From Rhea pennata (taxonomy: Eukaryota > Chordata > Aves > Rheiformes > Rheidae): a stretch of DNA of 64,000 nt. Positions 33,851 through 45,903 of this stretch are shown here, in pieces. The DNA lies in assembly GCF_028389875.1 (NCBI RefSeq), contig NC_084670.1:36601155-36665154 (forward strand), written 5' to 3'. The notes beneath the pieces were generated by a model. It ran no database searches. It saw only the letters and a list, made by a program, of their open reading frames with translations, and was not told the DNA's origin. A program made the translations under genes and the position numbers. Each line of letters begins with the position of its first letter. Position 1 is the first letter of the stretch.

Positions 33851-34090
33851 CCCACGGCCCCATACCTGAGGAAGCGTACGCTCCCCCGCCTGGAAACATG
33901 GGCCCCTTCCTTGCTCCCTCCTGTGCAAAGCGCTGCACACAGCGCTGCCTCTCTTAGCTGCACTCGCCCAGGGACCCCGGCCTCCGGGGCCCCTTAACTG
34001 CAGGCACCCAGGCACCCAGACCACACTCCCCCCACGGATCCAGGCATCCGCTGCCCCCAGGGAACCAGGTGTCTGGGGACCCCGCGTCAG

Positions 34091-34240
34091 AGGCCAGTAC
34101 CCTCTCACCAGGTTTGTTTAGATAGTCCACACATGGAGAGTGCAACGCTTAATAGCAAAATGTGCAATCGCAACATTTACTTCTCTGAAGAGGTCTGATG
34201 TTACATGGGGTTCTTGATTCAGCAAAGCGAGGCAGCAATA
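34091..34240. repeat. Direct repeat, first copy
   Basis: Shares 'agtccacacatg', 'gcaaaatgtg', 'cttctc.gaagagg' and 'gatgttaca' with 35540-35700 in the same orientation, about 1.45 kb away. Possibly LTR or leader fragments of ERV 1; not assigned. Confidence 0.65.
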
Positions 34241-35539
34241 TACGGAGACCACACTACAAAACCTGGGGCTATGTGCGGTGTAAATGAGTGCATAGGGTGG
34301 CTGGGACCCACAGGCTGGGAAGTCACAATCTCCTCTTTTCAAACAGTTAATGCTGCCCAATACTTCCGTTCCCAGCTCCGTACTGCTTTTTTCTTCAGCC
34401 GATCCTACAGAGGTCTTGCTAGGACCCTGGCTCCAGGAACGCATGCGCTCCAAAACCCCCACCGTCCTCCAACAGCTCGCAATTCCGTGTTATCAGAAGG
34501 TGCCGGCTTATTTTGTAGCTCTGTTAATACAGATTCTGGCGCAGACTCCCATCCTCCTAGCCATCGGCTACCTAAAAATAAAGGACCTCTTTGGCAAAAA
34601 TCGCACAGGCAACAGTGGCACTAGGTCTAAAACTTTGGGGTGGGCCATTAAAAGTGTATTGGATTCTACCCCAAGTCGAAGCAAAACTGGGGTTGTCCTG
34701 CTCTTGTATTGCGATTAGAAAGAGCATAGCTTTTCTATCTAACACGCCCATCCACGGAAAAACACGTTCATTTATTGTACTAGCTAGCTCTACTACATTA
34801 AGGAATGGTGGCTCTTAAAGGGCCACTTGCTTTAATTAAGGTCCTATAGTCAAGAGTCACGTGGCACGTCCCATCTGTCTATTTATCTATCTGTCTATCC
34901 ATCCTTTCCTTAAACAGGCCATACTGGGATGTTAGATGGTGAGTGATTTTTTTTTTTTCCTGTAATACCCCATTGCTCTAATTGTTTGACTAATGTGCCA
35001 CAGGTTTCATGGCAGGAGCAGGGAGCTTACACTGAGGAACCTTAACTGCTTTGCTGTTAGGCAGGAGCGGGGCTAGTTGTAGGAGATTCCTCGGCTTAAT
35101 CGTGTGGAGATGATTTTTTCCTGCAGTTGGAGGACTCCTAGTTTCCTACTTCCCTAGCTCTCTATCCAAGACTGTCCTTTCAGGAACCCCATTCCCAGAA
35201 GATTCATTTTGCCCAGTAACAACCACGGTCCTGTGGTACAGCCACCAGACAATATTAATTTAGCCCCTACAACTGGGTAAGTGCTGAATGCACCATTACC
35301 ACCTACAGCTGCAACTGACGGCTTCCTTGCAAGCACTTCCCCTTGGTAGGGACGCTCAGCTATGCCTGCAACCCGTCTGCGCCAGTCACAGGTTGGGGTA
35401 CGCCTAGCACTTACAAGCTGGGAAAGCTCCACTTTCTTCTGCTCCTTGTTCAGCATGCCCTCTCCCCGGGGACACAGGCATTTGGGCCGTACTCCTCCCT
35501 CCCAGGGACCCAAGAGTTGAGGACCCTGCTCCCCCAGGT

Positions 35540-35700
35540 CCCTCCGACCAGCTTCTTTTGACAGTCCACACATGCAGGCCGTGATGCTTCCAAGCAAAAT
35601 GTGTAACAGCAACACTTACTTCTCGGAAGAGGTTTGATGTTACACAGGTTCTTGATGCAGCAGAGCGATACAGCAACCTGCGCTAACCACACTACAAGTG
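35540..35700. repeat. Direct repeat, second copy
   Basis: Partner of 34091-34240, diverged by roughly a quarter. It is preceded by a similar 'gggaccc' GC-rich flank in both places, so the repeated unit may be longer. Confidence 0.65.
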
Positions 35701-35836
35701 TAAGTTACCCTTAGCAAAATAGAGCAAGTGCAATATACAGTTCAGCCCCCATCCCTCTGTGATCCCCATTACTGGTCTCTAGCACATGATCACCATCACA
35801 ACGCTGGGCTTCCCCAGGCACTGGGAGGGAAGACGG

Positions 35837-35851
35837 GGGGGGGGGGGGGGA
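35837..35851. repeat. G homopolymer run
   Basis: About 14-15 G in a row between the direct repeat and the gag-like part of ERV 1. Confidence 0.85.
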
Positions 35852-36294
35852 GGGGTTTGACTAAGGTGGGGGTCAGCCACCCTCCTCAGATGACCTCAGG
35901 GAGAAGCATTTACCACAGCTGATCCACTCAGCCAAGGGAGAGTCTGCTGACCCTCCCTCTGCCAGACCTCTTTCTCCAAAGCAAAGGCTGCCCTTCGCTC
36001 CTGCTTTATGGGTCAGTCACACCCCACCCCTTGGCTCAGACCCACATTGACGGATTCCTGGGGTGGTGCACTGAGCTTAAGCCATTCCTCCTGAGCAGGA
36101 CCAGCCCTCTTGCCTGCACACACTGTGGCAGGGAGAGCTGTGAAACCTGTAGTTGACAAGAGGTTGGTAGGTGATTAAACTTGAGTTTTTAAGGTAACAG
36201 GTCAATATCGAGCTCCCAACAAGTAACAAGACAGTGACTCTGAACAGTAGGAACACAGGATGCATCACTAGTTGCAGCACATTGGTGGCTTCTA

Positions 36295-37900
36295 GTGGCC
36301 AGCCTTTCAAGATGTCGTACCAATGTGGTTCAGGAGCCTGGGAACTTTGGCAATGGGAGGTGCCACCTGGAGACTCTTAAAACCTCTGCTGTAAATTCTG
36401 GTCAGGAAATGGGAACTAGACCTGGTGTGAAAAAGGCGATGCCCTTAGCCAAGGTATTGGAAAACTGGAAGAAGATAACTGGGGTTGTAGGCTTGTCAAG
36501 GAAACGAGCAGTAACGTTATGTCAGGAAGATTGGCCAGCACTGATCTGTCTAGGAGGGCTTGCCCAGTGAAGGGGCTTTTAATCAAAAGAAATTGGCACT
36601 ACTACAAAAGTATCCTGGAGGACAAAAAGCCTCAACAAATGGATTATTGGTATGCATGGGATAATTGGGCGTATGATCAGCATAAGGAAAACAGTTGAAG
36701 AAATTTGCCTAAGTCTCAGGTTGCGACTTCAGCATCAATTGGTTCATCCAACCAATTCAACTAGTTTGCCTGTGGAATCCATTCCACCCTATGCACCTCC
36801 TTCCTCTGCCTCTCCCATAACCCCTCCCATATTAGCTCCTGTTGCTCCCACTGGCAGCGATCCAATGGTTCCTAATGTTGTTCCTAATCCAGCTGCAATG
36901 CAACCAGGAGCAGATGGCCGGGGAGGGGGGGGGTGAGGGAGCAGGAGGAGGCTGATGCACCTCCCCCAGTACTGCACAGCTATACAAAACAACCCTGGGA
37001 TAACAACCCTGGAATCCCAGAGACTTGGCTAGATGGCACAGTAAAATGCCAATGGTTAAGGGAGGATGCACAAAAATGTGCTCGGGGGTTTCCCAATATA
37101 TGCACTGGGTATAACTCATCATGGGGAGATGTTCAAATTTTGTTAAAAGAGTTGTTTTGATCAGATGAGAAAGAAAAAATACTGGAAAAAGACACAGAAC
37201 TGCCAAGGCAAACGGGAGGAAAGAGGGCCACGCGGCCGGCCAGCGACCCCACCTGGGACTACAAGAAGGCAGGGGAGAGGGCTGCCTGCAAAAGAACAAT
37301 CAGAAATTTGGTGGAAGCTAATAGAGCTTACAGAGGAGGAGGAGGAGGAGTGAATTGGTCTACGGCACAGCAACGCAGGCAGAGGCCAAAGGAACAGCCC
37401 AGTGATTACTGGGGAAGACTGCAACAAGCCCTGTTAAAATACGGGGGAATGACACAACAGAACTTCAGTCATGAGTTAGCGTATCTGTAGACCAGGTGGC
37501 TTCTGATATAAGGGAGTACTTTACGGAATGTATGCCCGGATGGCAAGGGGAAACTCCACAGAAAGTTTTGAGTGTAGCTGTTCATACATACGATGGAAGA
37601 GAAGAGCGACAAACCACAAAACTAGCAAAAGAAAGGAGGCAAGAGAAGCAGCAAGAGACTACTCTGCTGGCAGCAGCGTTGTTGTCATTGCAATGATTAT
37701 AAGGAAAAGGGACTGGAAGAAGGCTTCCTCCTTGAAGAGGATGAGGCAGAGGCCGGGGAGGATTCAATTACAGAGTCGAGGAAGCAGCGCGAAGACCAAG
37801 GGGAGACTGGGAGAAGAGATGTAACTGTTGTGGAGAGGCTGGGCATTGAAAAAGGGAATGTCACTTCAGCCTAGAGGATTTGGGAGAGAAATGGATACGA
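36295..37900 (+). pseudogene. ERV 1 gag-like remnant
   Basis: Proline-rich stretch (36770-36930), then tryptophan-containing capsid-like frames (36930-37500) interrupted by stops, and a Lys/Arg/Glu-rich tail. Resembles gammaretroviral gag organisation; assignment rests on position before the protease motif and on composition. Confidence 0.6.
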
Positions 37901-38039
37901 GAGATTTGAGACGAGAATTCAGGCACGGTGATCAGCACCACCAATGACTGGAGGCGTGGAACTTGGAAAACTCAGTGGAGGCTGAGGTCTATGGGATGTG
38001 GAACACTCAATTAGACCATAAAGGGCATGTAACTGGGAA

Positions 38040-38530
38040 AACAGGGAAACAGAAGGTCGAGTTTTTCATTGATACAGGGGCAACTTTGTCACTTCTAAAC
38101 TTTGTTCTGCAGGGTGCTCTATTGTAAGATTAAATATTGATACAAGGGGTAACTGGAAAGGGGGAACAGGCCTTACGTAAACCATTACGACTGGCCACAG
38201 GTAAGAAGGGAGCATGGCAAAGATTTGTGATAGCAGAAGACTTACCGGCTTGTTTTCAAGGGAGACATCTTCTCCAGGCTCCAGATGTACAAAAGTGCAT
38301 CTTTTGCCAAAGGGCGCTGATCTAATAATTGCGGCGGGGATGTACAGCTTCTGGCCATACGGGTCTGAACCAGAAACACCGAGAGCCCTACAAGACATAC
38401 CCAAGGAACTATGGTATGGAGCAGGTCAGGGACAGAGGTGGGATTACTGAAATCAGCACAGCCAATAGGCAGAAAAGCAAAGCGGGGAGGGGAGCGCCCC
38501 CAGCAGTAAAACACTATCCCATCCCTCGCA
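38040..38530 (+). pseudogene. ERV 1 protease and 5' polymerase remnant
   Basis: The protease active-site motif DTGAT occurs near 38074, followed after several stops by a segment resembling the start of a gammaretroviral polymerase, cut at about 38530 by the LTR-like insertion. Confidence 0.7.
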
Positions 38531-38544
38531 GATGGATGCTTCTG

Positions 38545-39285
38545 CAGGTGTTCTAGTTAGATTCCCGGGGGCCAAACATCCGGTTTGGCCAGCCAGCACA
38601 AACTCACACACACACGCACAAACACTCTTCAGTAGCAAGTGGTTTATTAGTAGATACTTACAAACAGACCGACCTGATGGTAATCTTGAGAAGGACCACC
38701 TCAATGCTTGTCCCGATCGTCTGCATGGTGAGAGGGAGAGTCGGCAGGCACAATCTTTTCGGGCGTCCCCGAGGAGGCAACGTGGTCCTCTGTTGTGTAG
38801 CAGCCTCACCCTCCTTCGGAAAACTCCGGCATTTATGATTACTTGCGGTAGGCGGGAGTCCCAGCACCTGGGGCCAGCAAGCGTGGGGAGTCTAGCCCAA
38901 CTCCGCCCCGGTTGCATAACGGGGCTATGATACTGCGCACGCGTGCAGACTTATTTCGGGGGCCACATTTGGCTTTGGGGGTCGCTATTTCACTACTCTT
39001 CAGCTTCTGACCTTCCTGTTGACTGCTTCTCATGGTGATTCTGTGGCTTCCAGACCACATATGTGACCAACCGCTGTTCTTTCTCACAGATTTCCATGAC
39101 CTTGTTAGTTACTTGTTTGTATCCTGCTTAACACAGCGGTATTTTTCTAGGCACTAAAAAGTTACAGCACTAGACTATTCTCACCAAATAGCAGGTGGTA
39201 CAGATACAAAAGTTGCAACACGGACCATTCCCATCAAGTATCATGTAGCACGGATACAGCAGGGAAGCAGAAAAAAGGGCATTCT
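38545..39285 (-). mobile_element. LTR-like insertion inside ERV 1 polymerase
   Basis: About 740 bp of unrelated sequence splits the polymerase. In minus orientation it has an AATAAA (TTTATT at 38642) near one end and, toward the other, two related direct repeats of about 57 bp (39165-39260), as in a U3 region. Exact ends and a target-site duplication were not resolved. Confidence 0.5.
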
Positions 39286-39289
39286 AAAG

Positions 39290-40470
39290 CAAATTAAAGA
39301 AAATATCTTGTTCAAGGAATTCTAAAAGCATGTGAATCCCTGTACAACATGTCAATTCTACCAGGAAGTAAAAACAGCTTAGACAAAGACGGGCCTGCAG
39401 ACTTTTGGTTGGTACAGGATTGGAGAGCAATTAATCAGTGTGTTAGAGTTCCGCATCCAGTGGTAACCGACAGCTCTACTACACTTTTGCAAATACCACA
39501 CTGGGTTGGATATCCTACTGTGATTGACTGGACTGCCGCATTATTTAGCGTTCCAATAGATGAAGAGAGCCCACTCTTACTTGCCTGTGCTTGGAAAAGA
39601 CAGTAGTTAATGTGGACTTCCACAAGCATTTACTGGGTCTTCTACCATATTCACTTGAATATTGAAGGAAGATTGAAAAGATACTGAGTTACCTGGTGGA
39701 TTAGCTTGAATACAATATGTGGATGGACTTACTGAAAGCAAGTAAAAACTATGATGATTGTTTAAAGGATACTATACATTTATGCACTGCATTAGCAACT
39801 AAAGGGCATTGCGCATCTCCATCTAAGCTCCACCTGTGTTGTACAGAGGTGAAGTATTTGGGATTCATTCAGAAGGAGCGGCAGGAAATAACTGATCCAG
39901 AAAGGGTAAGAGCCATCGCTGAATTTCCTTAACCAGTTACAAAAAAAACTGTTACGAGGATTTTAGAAGCAGACGGGTTTTGCCCACCATGGACACCAGG
40001 GTTAGGAGAGATGAGAAAATTTTAACTGCCACTTGACAGAGGCAATTAAAAAGGACGAAGCAGAAGCTACCAAATGGGGACCGGAATGAGAAAAGGCTTT
40101 TCAAGCTATAAAAGGCGCCCTAGCTTCTGCCCCAGCCTCAGGACTTCCAGGCTACACAAAACCTTTTAACCTACAGAGACATGAACAAAAGCAGGGAGCC
40201 AGTGGGGCTTTAACTCAAAAAGCAGGTCCCCATCAAAGGCTGGTGGCACACTACCCTGCTCACTTGGATCCAGCTGCACAAGGAGCTCCCACATGCATCA
40301 GATCAGTTGCAGCAGCAGCTACCATCCCAGAAAAAGGTCGACCATTGGTACTAGGACATTCAGTAACTAGCTGTGTGCCACAGGAGGTTGAATTGCTCCC
40401 CAAACAACATGCAACACAGGCCTTGTCTCCCCAGCATGCCCACAAGCCCATCAGCTGACCCACCTGAATG
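39290..40470 (+). pseudogene. ERV 1 reverse transcriptase to RNase H remnant
   Basis: RT-like frame at 39349-39606, a YVDG sequence in the place of the catalytic motif near 39715, a thumb-like frame to 39930, and a connection/RNase H-like frame at 40243-40458. Interrupted by stops throughout, so not functional. Confidence 0.75.
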
Positions 40471-40559
40471 CTGATAACATGACTTTCAAGAAATGGAACA
40501 CAAAATCCTGCAACGTTACTACTGATACACTACTCAACAGTCCTGCAGGTATCCAATGA

Positions 40560-42730
40560 TACTGCGTAATGCCTACGGTAGCAGGTGGTGACTGTGTAAT
40601 TCCTGCAACAATCTCAGGTGGGAACAGCACAATTCCTATGGTAAAAGGTGGCAACTACATAATCCTGCAGCGAGCAGAGGGTGCCGCATCCACCCGAGAC
40701 CCAGGATCTGCAACCCTGCAGCACAGCAATCCATGCTGCTGCACTCCCCTGGGCCTTGGCAGGAGCTGGCATAAACTTACACTTGTTGTGGCATCTCCAG
40801 CCTCTGGGTCACTTTCTTCTCCTTCTCTGTGTGGGCAAGGCAGAGAGAAACCGCAGTTTTTGCCAGTTGCTCTTGTGCCGTTTTCCTCTTCATTTGGAAC
40901 TTGTCTGGACAAAAGCCACCATTTTTCTCTGACACTCTTCCTCCTCAAGTGGCAACTACAGCGCAAGACAAACAGAGAGGAGGCATTTCAGATGGACCGG
41001 AGATCAGAGGAAACCCCACGCAACAGCCCAGGAGGCATCCGCTGACTGGACAGTCAGTCACACGACATTCAACTCCAGCGCCTGCTTTTCCCAATCAAGC
41101 CTACATTAACAGCTCCATTCCTCGGCCACGGCAGGCAACAGGCTGTTTTCTTTCTTCTTCTTTACACCAGCATGCTTGGGAGTCAATCCTAATCCTTCAG
41201 GCAACAAAACTGACTTACAAAACCGTGTCTTAGTTATGCATCAAAACAATGCTACTGCTCAAGCTAATAGAACTAATTCATGCTACTAGAGGTACAGCAC
41301 ATCAAGGAACACCACCGCTGTGAGCTCCCCACTACAACTGCCTCCAGCCACTGGACTCAAAGAGCCTGACCCTGACCTCTGTACAGGCACTGCCAGCAAA
41401 GTCTACCCAACTCACAGGGCGACCATTAGTCTAGGCCCTCCCCACAGCACAGCACAGCACAGCACAGCACAGCCCCTCTTCTGTCCTTTGGCTTTATTGA
41501 CAACTTCTCCCTGCAAGGTCATGGGCTGGCAAGCAGGAAAGACATGCGGAAAAGCATGGAGTCATTTGCAAGACTCCATCAAAGGCAACGAACACACTGG
41601 AAGCTGTCCTTGAAGCCTCCACGGCCGTACAGCTGTGCTTTTTGACACTCAACTGAGGGACCAGCACTACGTAAATCTGTCACACGAACCAGTTCTCTCA
41701 TCTGCCTGTCCCCTGCAGGGACTCTGGCTTCAGGTGATTCCTTCTGCACACATTTTCCTCCTTTCTGCGCATAGTGCCCCGCACTTGGTGGCAGCCCTCT
41801 GCAAATGCACCACCCAGGCAGTTTGCAGGAGTGTGCTCAGGAGCCAAGCCCGCGAGGAGCAGGAGGTTCCGCAATCTGTTTCTCCTGCCGCCTCACCTTA
41901 CCGCACCCTCTGCAGATCCTCACTGCTGCAGCATTTCTCCCAGCACCTCCACAGCATTGGTGTGCTCGGGAGAGCAGGCGCTGGCCTGAAATGCAGCTCT
42001 TCACAACTGCATCTCGGGGACAGGGCTCACAAGAGGGACAGCTCAGCATCCTCACACATGGGCTACTACGGACTAAGTCCAGCCTCCTCGTGGCCCCTTC
42101 CGACTCCCTCAAGTGTGCAGCTCTCCCTTTCTAGGGCACCACCTTCTCCCCACTCACCGAGATTTCCTGTCCTACCGCTTCCTTGCCTCCAGAGTCTCAA
42201 CAGCAGGGTCTGCTGTTACATCACCTCTCACATCGCTCAGCTCCTCAGAGCTGCCTTCTCCCTTCTATTGCCGGGCAAGCTCTTCAGATTGGTTTGGCAA
42301 CAGCTCCTTTTGTGGCTTTGCCCAGGTCTTGCTCATTTAAAAACCTAGAAGCCAGAAGGAGACATCAGGTGAGAGACTCACCAAAAGCTGCCACACGCCT
42401 CCCACCCAAGCAGAAGACTTAAGCCCAGGGGGCACACAAGCATAATCTCTCAGTGTTAATACATGCAACACAGCCAAGCAAAATAGCTGCCTCGCATTCA
42501 TCCTGGAGCACAGGCTTACCCAAAGTCACTTCTCCAGGAGCCCCATCTCAGGTCTGCTAGCTGTCAGCAGGGCTGTTAGCAGAGAACCTTACCGCAACAC
42601 AAGGACTGGTGGGTGACACACAAGCAGAGAAAAACCCCGGGGACTCAGAAGGCCCAAGCAGGGACAACACTGGGCATAAGCCCTTCACAGCGTACCACCT
42701 CCACGTTCTCAGGTCAATCTGCCCTGCCAT
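40560..42730. other. Left-arm DNA between ERV 1 and ERV 2
   Basis: No recognised gene. Contains an (AGCAC)n microsatellite at 41443-41473, a 23-bp insertion near 40885 relative to the right arm, and a 237-codon open frame at 41635-42348 with no recognisable domain. Mirror: 57284-59460. Confidence 0.55.
41443..41473. repeat. (AGCAC)n microsatellite
   Basis: About six units of agcac. Mirrored as (CTGTG)n at about 58540-58570. Confidence 0.9.
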
Positions 42731-42732
42731 AG

Positions 42733-42835
42733 GTGTTCCGAAAAAGTGGAAAACAAAACTCCTTAACACCAGTGTAGCATTAAGGAGCAGGCATTCCTTT
42801 AACAGGCGCTAGGGACGTAGTGGATCCTTCCACGC
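42733..42835 (-). repeat. ERV 2 third LTR fragment (left arm)
   Basis: Contains 'ctccttaacacc', 'gcaggcattcctttaa' and the ggatcc end seen in the other ERV 2 LTRs, beyond the leader that follows the second LTR. Mirror: 57178-57280. Confidence 0.75.
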
Positions 42836-43122
42836 TTGTCAGAGTTACCTTACCCTCCCTTGCTTTAGCTACCTTTAGAGGCCAATCCTGCAAGGCTTTC
42901 ACTGCCACATCCTACGGACAGGTATCCTGCCTCAGGATCTCCCTTCTTTTTTTCCCTTTTCTTTCTTTTAAGAGGAATGCCTTTACCTTTCAGCAGGGGA
43001 CCTTGCTCGGAGGTCTCGGGTCCGGGGATCAGAGGTTCTCCCTGACAATCCCTCAGTGCCAGCTGGAGATGCAGCGATCCCATGGATCCATCGAGACTCA
43101 GAAGCAATGTCCCATCTGGGGT

Positions 43123-43457
43123 GCCAGAAAAGGTTACCCAAAAGAATGGAAAATAAAACTCCTTAACACCAAGGTAGCATGAAAAAGCAGGCATTCCTTT
43201 AATAGGTGCCGGGGGCATAGCGGATCCTTCCACCTAATACGCCCCCTGAGACCACGATTTGTTGAGCTTTTAGCCGATACCCCTCATACATATTCATTAC
43301 AATTCCTGGAATTAATTTGGGTATTCATTACTTTTCCAAGAATTCGCTTTTATACTTACATATCATTACGTGTGTGCATTGAGTCCACGAGGGGCTGTTT
43401 TTCGGAGTCACGGGGGTCTCTAGAGGCAGATAGGTGTCATACCAGGATGACCAGGAT
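43123..43457 (-). repeat. ERV 2 second LTR (left arm)
   Basis: Similar to 47071-47402 over its whole length, sharing 'cattgagtccacgagggg' (one base different), 'ggtgtcataccagg' and 'gcaggcattcctttaata'. Clearly diverged from the first LTR, so the element is old. Confidence 0.85.
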
Positions 43458-43512
43458 TAATATCACAAACATCATCATCAAAATAATCCCTGCATCCTGA
43501 TGCTCAGTCCTT

Positions 43513-45903
43513 CAGAGGTTCACCCTCTGGAGTTTTAGTTTGAGCGGGTCCTTAGTTGCAACTGTGGGCCACTGAACAGGGCGTGGAGACAATTTTACTT
43601 GCGTACAGTGGACCCAGGGCTCCACTCCCTCTAATCTGAGGGAGGCATATGTTGTCAAAAGTACCTGTCGCAGGCCTTTCCACTTTTCCTGGAGGGTTTC
43701 TGAGTTCCAGGATTTCAGGTAAAGCCAATCACCTGGCTGATACAGGTGGACCCGAGTGTCCAAAGCGAGTGGTCCAGCGAGAATGACGTATCTCCTCTAA
43801 GGGCGGGCTACCACTGCCTTTTCTAGGGAGATCAAATATAAGCGTAAGTCTGCCTCACCCACTATATGGGGTTCCCCAGGTATTAAGGGGACCTGGTACG
43901 GTTTTCCGTACAGCACCTCGTAAGGGATGATCCTAGTTCTTGTCCTGGGCTGTATCTGAATCCTCAAAAGCGCTATTGGAAAAGCTACTGGCCACTTTAG
44001 AGATGTTTCTTGACAAATTTTACTAAGCTGCGCTGCCGTTCTATGGTCTGAGTGCGTAAAAACTCTCATGTTCCCTGAACTACATCCCAGATGTCCTCAG
44101 ACAATGGACCTCATTTTATACCTTCAGGCATCCCAAATCGAGGAATTATTTCTTGTAGTAAAATCCCAATCACTTCTTTTGCGCCACTGGTGGAGCATGG
44201 GAAAGCTTCCCAGCCAGAAAAGGTATCTACCAAAACAAATCAGTATGACCACATTTAGGCAATTCAGAGAAATCTATCTGCCACTGTTCCCCTGGGGTTA
44301 ATCCTCTTCTTACTTCTCCCATTGGTGGCTTCTTCTAAATTTGGGGGTTACCTGCACAACAGCTGCGGCATCTTTTTACAATAAGGTCAGCATTAGATTG
44401 CATCTTTGACTCCACAGCGTATCTTTTTGCACTGCTTATCATAGCATCTGCTCCCACCTGAGTTTCCTCGTGCAGTCTCTTAAGGAGCACTTCCATCATT
44501 TTGCCAGTAGTTAAAACTTGTCCATTTGGAGTGAGCTACTACCGTTCAGCATTTTTTGTACATTTCAGCCTTCCTGACAATTCATTTTCATTGTCTGAAT
44601 ATTCAGCAGGTCTCAGTCTCAGTTGTATCTTTCCACTGGGTATTAGAGCTCCAATCACTTGTCCCGCTAACACTGCTCTTCCCGGCTACTGTATCTGCTC
44701 TCCTTTTACCTTGTGCCACTTCCCTACTTCCTTGCTGGTGGGCTTTGCAATGCATTATCGCTACTTCTTTGGGTTCCATTATTGCCTGTAACAATCTTAA
44801 CAGCTCTTGTCCATACTTTACATTGCTTCCTTCTTCGCAATCTGAGCCTTCTTCTTTGAAGCACAACACCCGGCAAGTCCCTCCCCCACAAAAATTTAAC
44901 AGACTCACTGTCGCTTCTAGCCATAGTTGCTCTGAGTCAGCTCCAATCAAGATGCCATCCACAGACCGTAAAAGAGTGGCATTTGACTACCTTCCCGCCA
45001 CTGGGCCAAGATCTCACCAGACAGGGTAGGACTATTCTTGAATCCTTGAAGAACCACCGTCCAGCATAACTGCTCCTTCCTCCTCGTAGTGGGACATTCC
45101 CATTCAAAGGCAAAAATTGTCTGGCTTTGCTCTTCTACGGGAATACAGGAAAAAAGCATCTTTTAAATCTAGCACCGTAAAACAAGTGTTAGTCTCAGGC
45201 ACCAAGGCTAAAAGAATATATGGGTTTGGCATGGTTGCGTGTATATCTTTTGTTACCTGGTTCACTGCCCTTAGGCCCTGGACCAGCTGATATTCTTGCA
45301 AACGCGATTTTCTTTCTGGCAGGATTGGTGTGTTGAATTCAGATCAACACTCTCTAAGCAAGCCATTTTGCAAGAAAGTATTAATTAGGGGTTCCAATCC
45401 TCTATGTGCTCCTAGCTTGGCAGGGTCCTGATGCACCCTAAACTGGCTTTGCTCCCAGCTGTAGCTCTATTTTGACTAGGGTCGCGTTCTTCCCTTTCCC
45501 CGGCTTTGTCGAAGCCCAGAGCAGGGGAATCACTGCAACCAATACACTTGAAGGGATACTTGCACCGTTATTCCACAGAGCCGACTCCATCAAAAGGCAG
45601 ATTTGCACTCCCCATGCCAGTTCTGGAGGGCTGTGGAGCTGCACGGAACTCTTGGAAAAGCTTATCTGCACATGAATTTGCATAGTAAATCCCGTCCTAA
45701 TAAAGGCAGGGAACACTGGCAGCTAGAGAAACTCATGAGTCCGTTTAGTACCTCCAATTGTACATTCCACTGCTTGCAAAAATGGCCTCCAGGTTTTCCT
45801 CCCCATAGCCCCAACCGTGGTAGTAGTAGTCGTCTTACTTAAGGGTCCTTTACAACTCGTTATCACTGAATGAGCGGCTCCACTATCTAATAAAAAAATC
45901 TAC
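43513..45903 (-). pseudogene. ERV 2 pro-pol remnant (left arm)
   Basis: In minus-strand order: protease-like motif DSGA near 45885; RT-like with a conserved TVLDLKDAF segment (45003-45333); RNase H-like (44683-44863); integrase core-like (43793-44313); integrase C-terminal-like (43513-43763). Frames change repeatedly and stops interrupt. The gap between RT and RNase H marks an internal deletion that both arms share. Confidence 0.85.

Larger units (their letters stand above)
33050..40366. other. Left-arm segment deleted from the right arm
   Basis: The right arm passes from the partner of 33049 straight to the partner of 40367 (junction at 59621, at most one ambiguous base). Because the RNase H-like tail of ERV 1 beyond 40367 is present in both arms, the left arm is the ancestral state and the right arm was deleted. 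Confidence 0.9.
36290..40560 (+). mobile_element. ERV 1, gammaretrovirus-like, heavily broken
   Basis: Order of the remains on the plus strand: gag-like frames (36295-37900), protease-like segment with an IDTGAT motif (about 38060-38110), polymerase pieces (38400-38530 and 39290-39950), and an RNase H connection-like frame (about 40240-40460). Stops and frameshifts break every part, and an LTR-like insertion splits the polymerase. No intact frame of retroviral length remains. The last piece is shared with the right arm, the rest is not. A full LTR pair was not identified; the direct repeats at 34.1 and 35.6 kb may be related. Confidence 0.8.

Noticed and set aside
32355..33963. Several open frames of 200-390 codons with Asp-Pro, Pro or Gly-Trp-Gly repeats
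   Set aside because: Translation of minisatellites and GC-rich repeats. Unit lengths and frames change, and the right arm is rearranged.
41635..42348. Open frame of 237 codons, identical in both arms (57665-58378)
   Set aside because: No recognisable domain, overlapping frames on the other strand. Identity between arms only reflects recent duplication and is not evidence of selection.
42865..43233. Open frame of 122 codons over ERV 2 LTR and leader
   Set aside because: Runs across non-coding LTR/leader sequence and appears in all LTR-leader copies; a by-product of that sequence.
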